64,000 nucleotides of DNA from JAGNZR01 sp051656905 (GTDB lineage: Bacteria > Fusobacteriota > Fusobacteriia > Fusobacteriales > Fusobacteriaceae). The notes beneath the pieces are model-generated. The model saw nothing but the letters and a program-made list of their open reading frames with translations. It was not told where the DNA came from and did not search any database. Positions 61,802 to 64,000 of this stretch are shown here, piece after piece. The stretch spans positions 1-64,000 of the forward strand of contig JBOFJQ010000010.1 in NCBI GenBank assembly GCA_051656905.1. The letters are read 5' to 3'. The position numbers and the translations under genes were made by a program. The stretch's first letter is position 1. Every line of letters starts with the position of its first letter.

Positions 61802-62788
61802 GTGAAAGATTGGAAATACATGGCTTATAAAGTTTTAAAAACAGCTTTAGCTACGGTAATAGCTATTAAAATTGCCGAATATTTAGAAATAAAATATTAT
61901 CTAACAGCAGGAGTTGTAGCGATAATAAGTTTACAAGGAACAATAAAGGAAACATATAAAATTGGAATAGAAAGAATAGTGGCAACAACTATAGGATTAA
62001 TACTTTCTGGATTGCTTTTTAGTGTTCTAGGAGTTAACTACTATGTTTTAGGATTATTTATTATAATATTTATGCCAATTTGTATAAAATTTAATCTAAT
62101 TCAAGGGTTTTTAGTAAATGTAGTACTTTCATTACACCTTATTAGTGAAAATTCCTCATCATTTAAATTGCTTTTAAATGAATTTGGAATACTTATGATT
62201 GGTCTTCTTACTGCTATGGCATTTAATCTTTATATGCCAAACTTAAATAAAGAGATTAATACTATTAGAAAAGAAATTGGTGAGATAATGCAAAAAATCC
62301 TTATGGTAATGTCACAGGATTTAAAGTGTCAATGCTGTTCAGGAGGAGAGGATAAATATTTTGCTCAACTAAAAGAACTTGGAAACAAAGGAAAAAATCT
62401 TTCAATAGAGCAACATAATAACTCTGTTTTAACTTCAAGTTTTAATAATTTTGATTATTTTAGAATGAGATATATTCAGTATAAAATTTTAAAAAGAATG
62501 AAGCGTAGTTTTATAAGAATTTATAATTCTGGAGCTCCAGGAGTTGTAATAGCAGAGCTTATCGAGAAGATTTGTTATACAACGTTTGATACTGTAGACA
62601 TTGAAGTAGTACTAACTGAGATTGAAAAAACAAAAATTCAATTTAAAAATAGTGAACTTCCTAAAAATAGAGATGAATTTGAGAATAGAGCAATACTTTA
62701 TGATTTCCTTATGGATCTTGAAGAGTTTGCTTCAGTAGTATTAGAGTACTTAAAGAATTACCCAAGAATTAAAAAAACTCAAGAATAA
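61802..62788 (+). CDS. Aromatic acid exporter (ArAE/FUSC)-family membrane protein
   Basis: This 328-residue protein has a membrane N-terminal half (about six hydrophobic segments, residues 10-150, starting YKVLKTALATVIAIKIAEYL) and a soluble helical C-terminal half. It resembles the aromatic acid exporter family found in low-GC and fusobacterial genomes. Substrate unknown. A CQCCSGGEDK cysteine cluster at about 178-187 is unusual. GTG start after TAGGAGAG; ends at a bidirectional terminator. Confidence 0.82.
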   Translation: MKDWKYMAYKVLKTALATVIAIKIAEYLEIKYYLTAGVVAIISLQGTIKETYKIGIERIVATTIGLILSGLLFSVLGVNYYVLGLFIIIFMPICIKFNLIQGFLVNVVLSLHLISENSSSFKLLLNEFGILMIGLLTAMAFNLYMPNLNKEINTIRKEIGEIMQKILMVMSQDLKCQCCSGGEDKYFAQLKELGNKGKNLSIEQHNNSVLTSSFNNFDYFRMRYIQYKILKRMKRSFIRIYNSGAPGVVIAELIEKICYTTFDTVDIEVVLTEIEKTKIQFKNSELPKNRDEFENRAILYDFLMDLEEFASVVLEYLKNYPRIKKTQE

Positions 62789-62825
62789 TTTGAGTTATTA
62801 ATATGAAAAAATTAAATATTTAGAT

Positions 62826-62856
62826 AAAAAAAGGTTAGGACTTTCCTAACCTTTTT
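62826..62856 (+). terminator. Bidirectional terminator
   Basis: Stem AAAAGGTTAGGA/TCCTAACCTTTT (about 62829-62840 with 62844-62855), triloop CTT, A-run before and T-run after; converging genes on both sides. Confidence 0.9.
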
Positions 62857-62891
62857 GTTTTATCTTTTATATACTTTATATTAATCATTTA

Positions 62892-64000
62892 TTATTCTCT
62901 GTTCAAAAATTTCTTTCCTAAAACATCAATTAAAATAGCACCAGCAGGAGCAGTTAATAAAATAGACATAACAGCAATTGCAAGAATTGTTTCACCAGAT
63001 GGAACCCCGCTCATAAGTGGAATAGCACCAATTGCAGCTTGAACAGTAGCTTTTGGCATATAGGCAATAATAGTAAAAAACTTCTCTTTAAAGCTAAAAT
63101 TAGTACCTAAAAGTGAGACATAGACACCTATTCCACGAGCTATAAGCCCAATTAGAAGAATTATAACTCCAACTCCTCCAGATTTTATTGCAACACCAAT
63201 ATTAACTTGAGCACCAACTAAAACAAAAAGTATTATCTCAGCAAAAACCCAAATTTTATTAAATTTTGCAGAAAGTCTTGTTCCAACATTTGGCAAAAGT
63301 TCTAAAATAAAAAATCCTATTGTCATAATTCCAAGAAGAGATGCAATTTCAATGTGAAAACTACTGCTAATATATTTCTCAAAACTATTAAAAAGTATTG
63401 CAATAGCAAGGATAAGAATAGCTTTTTTTGTATCTCTAATAGAATAATTTTTAAAGAACTTTATTAAAATAAATCCAATAATAGCTCCTATTCCAATTCC
63501 AATAACTATAGAGAGTGGAATATTTAAAATATTAGCAATAATGTTCACACTTTTTCCGCCATATAATCCTAAAAAACTTGAAAATATTGTTATAGCAAAA
63601 ACATCATCAACAGATGCACCAGCTAAAATAATTGTTGGAATTTTTTTATCTGTCCCTATTTTTTTCTCTTGAAATTCTAACATTTTAGGAACTATGACAG
63701 CTGGTGAAACAGCCGCAATAATAAATCCTAGTATTCCCCCTTCAATAAATGAAAAGTTAAGAAAATACATAGAACATATAGCGATTGTAAGACCTTCGAA
63801 AATGCCGGGAATACAGCTCATTTTTAAAACTTCTTTTTTTACAGCGTTAAGCTCATTTTTCTTTATTCCCAGTCCTGCTCTAAGAAGAATTACTATAAGA
63901 GCGATTAAACGAAGATCGCCGGAAATAGCCAAAAGATTAGAATCTATTTTATTAAAACCGTAAGGTCCTATTAATATTCCTAAAAGGATCATACCTAGAA
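62892..64000 (-). CDS. Cation/proton antiporter, CPA family (N-terminus outside window)
   Basis: At least 369 residues of a Na+/H+ or K+/H+ exchanger with about 11-12 membrane segments. The frame is open to the right edge (LGMILLGILIGPYG), so the first 20-40 residues are missing and the ATG at 63992 is probably internal. The motif GASVDDVFAITIFSSFLG holds the paired aspartates of electrogenic-type ion sites. No C-terminal TrkA-N domain is present. Confidence 0.88.
   Translation of the reverse strand, partial: LGMILLGILIGPYGFNKIDSNLLAISGDLRLIALIVILLRAGLGIKKNELNAVKKEVLKMSCIPGIFEGLTIAICSMYFLNFSFIEGGILGFIIAAVSPAVIVPKMLEFQEKKIGTDKKIPTIILAGASVDDVFAITIFSSFLGLYGGKSVNIIANILNIPLSIVIGIGIGAIIGFILIKFFKNYSIRDTKKAILILAIAILFNSFEKYISSSFHIEIASLLGIMTIGFFILELLPNVGTRLSAKFNKIWVFAEIILFVLVGAQVNIGVAIKSGGVGVIILLIGLIARGIGVYVSLLGTNFSFKEKFFTIIAYMPKATVQAAIGAIPLMSGVPSGETILAIAVMSILLTAPAGAILIDVLGKKFLNRE

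Overview
This window is AT-rich, compactly coded DNA that looks like a chromosome segment of a Fusobacterium or close relative. The evidence is a FadA-type adhesin pair next to a very large autotransporter with the typical fusobacterial N-terminus, amino-acid fermentation genes (D-proline reductase with selenocysteine, a cysteine desulfidase-type enzyme), strong Shine-Dalgarno sites and many short hairpin terminators. Species cannot be fixed from the window; the combination with proline reductase suggests the F. varium/F. ulcerans/F. mortiferum side rather than F. nucleatum, which is inference.

Layout. 1-5418: D-proline reductase cluster (prdA partial, a small protein, selenoprotein prdB, prdD, prdE, proline racemase prdF) followed by a TauE-type permease. 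5531-9158 (minus): ornithine cyclodeaminase-like protein, CoA-disulfide reductase/NADH oxidase-like flavoprotein and an L-cysteine desulfidase-type enzyme. 9366-11897: glycerol facilitator and kinase behind a structured leader with a terminator. 12096-17718: cysteine-desulfurase-like enzyme, PepV dipeptidase, YfcC-type carrier, and an FMN enzyme with an N-terminal cysteine cluster. 17818-18140: four tRNA genes (Gly, Glu, Ala, Met). 18345-24998: LysE exporter, M15 peptidase lipoprotein, ylxM-ffh, then a NhaC-type transporter and argH behind a leader-peptide/tandem-terminator region. 25221-29328: accessory cassette with a PLD-helicase, a methyltransferase, an XRE regulator and a small HTH protein. 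29341-34581: DUF1537-type kinase, pseudouridine catabolism (psuK, psuG) and PLP synthase (pdxS, pdxT). 34763-38728: RpiR regulator, PTS EIICB and a PHP-like hydrolase. 38798-43242: rpsP, a lipase-like hydrolase, an AIR-synthase-like protein and two methyltransferases. 43644-57358: a solitary tyrosine recombinase between inverted repeats, then an adhesin locus. 57471-64000: thiamine genes (TPP riboswitch, thiC, degenerate PurF), an orphan binding lipoprotein, an aromatic-acid-exporter-like protein and a cation/proton antiporter (partial).

Most notable signals: (1) 36-bp imperfect inverted repeats flank a FimB-sized recombinase just upstream of the adhesin operon, with an outward-facing promoter inside the segment, which suggests an invertible phase switch. 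(2) Two 98-bp hairpin repeats with a compensatory base-pair change bracket pdxST. (3) A PurF relative that has lost both catalytic signatures sits downstream of thiC. (4) prdD and prdE break exactly at the position where PrdA is self-cleaved. (5) A leader ORF followed by two terminators precedes the NhaC-type transporter. (6) A helicase/methyltransferase/regulator cassette carries a palindromic operator inside a near-consensus promoter. No rRNA, CRISPR array or intact insertion sequence was seen.
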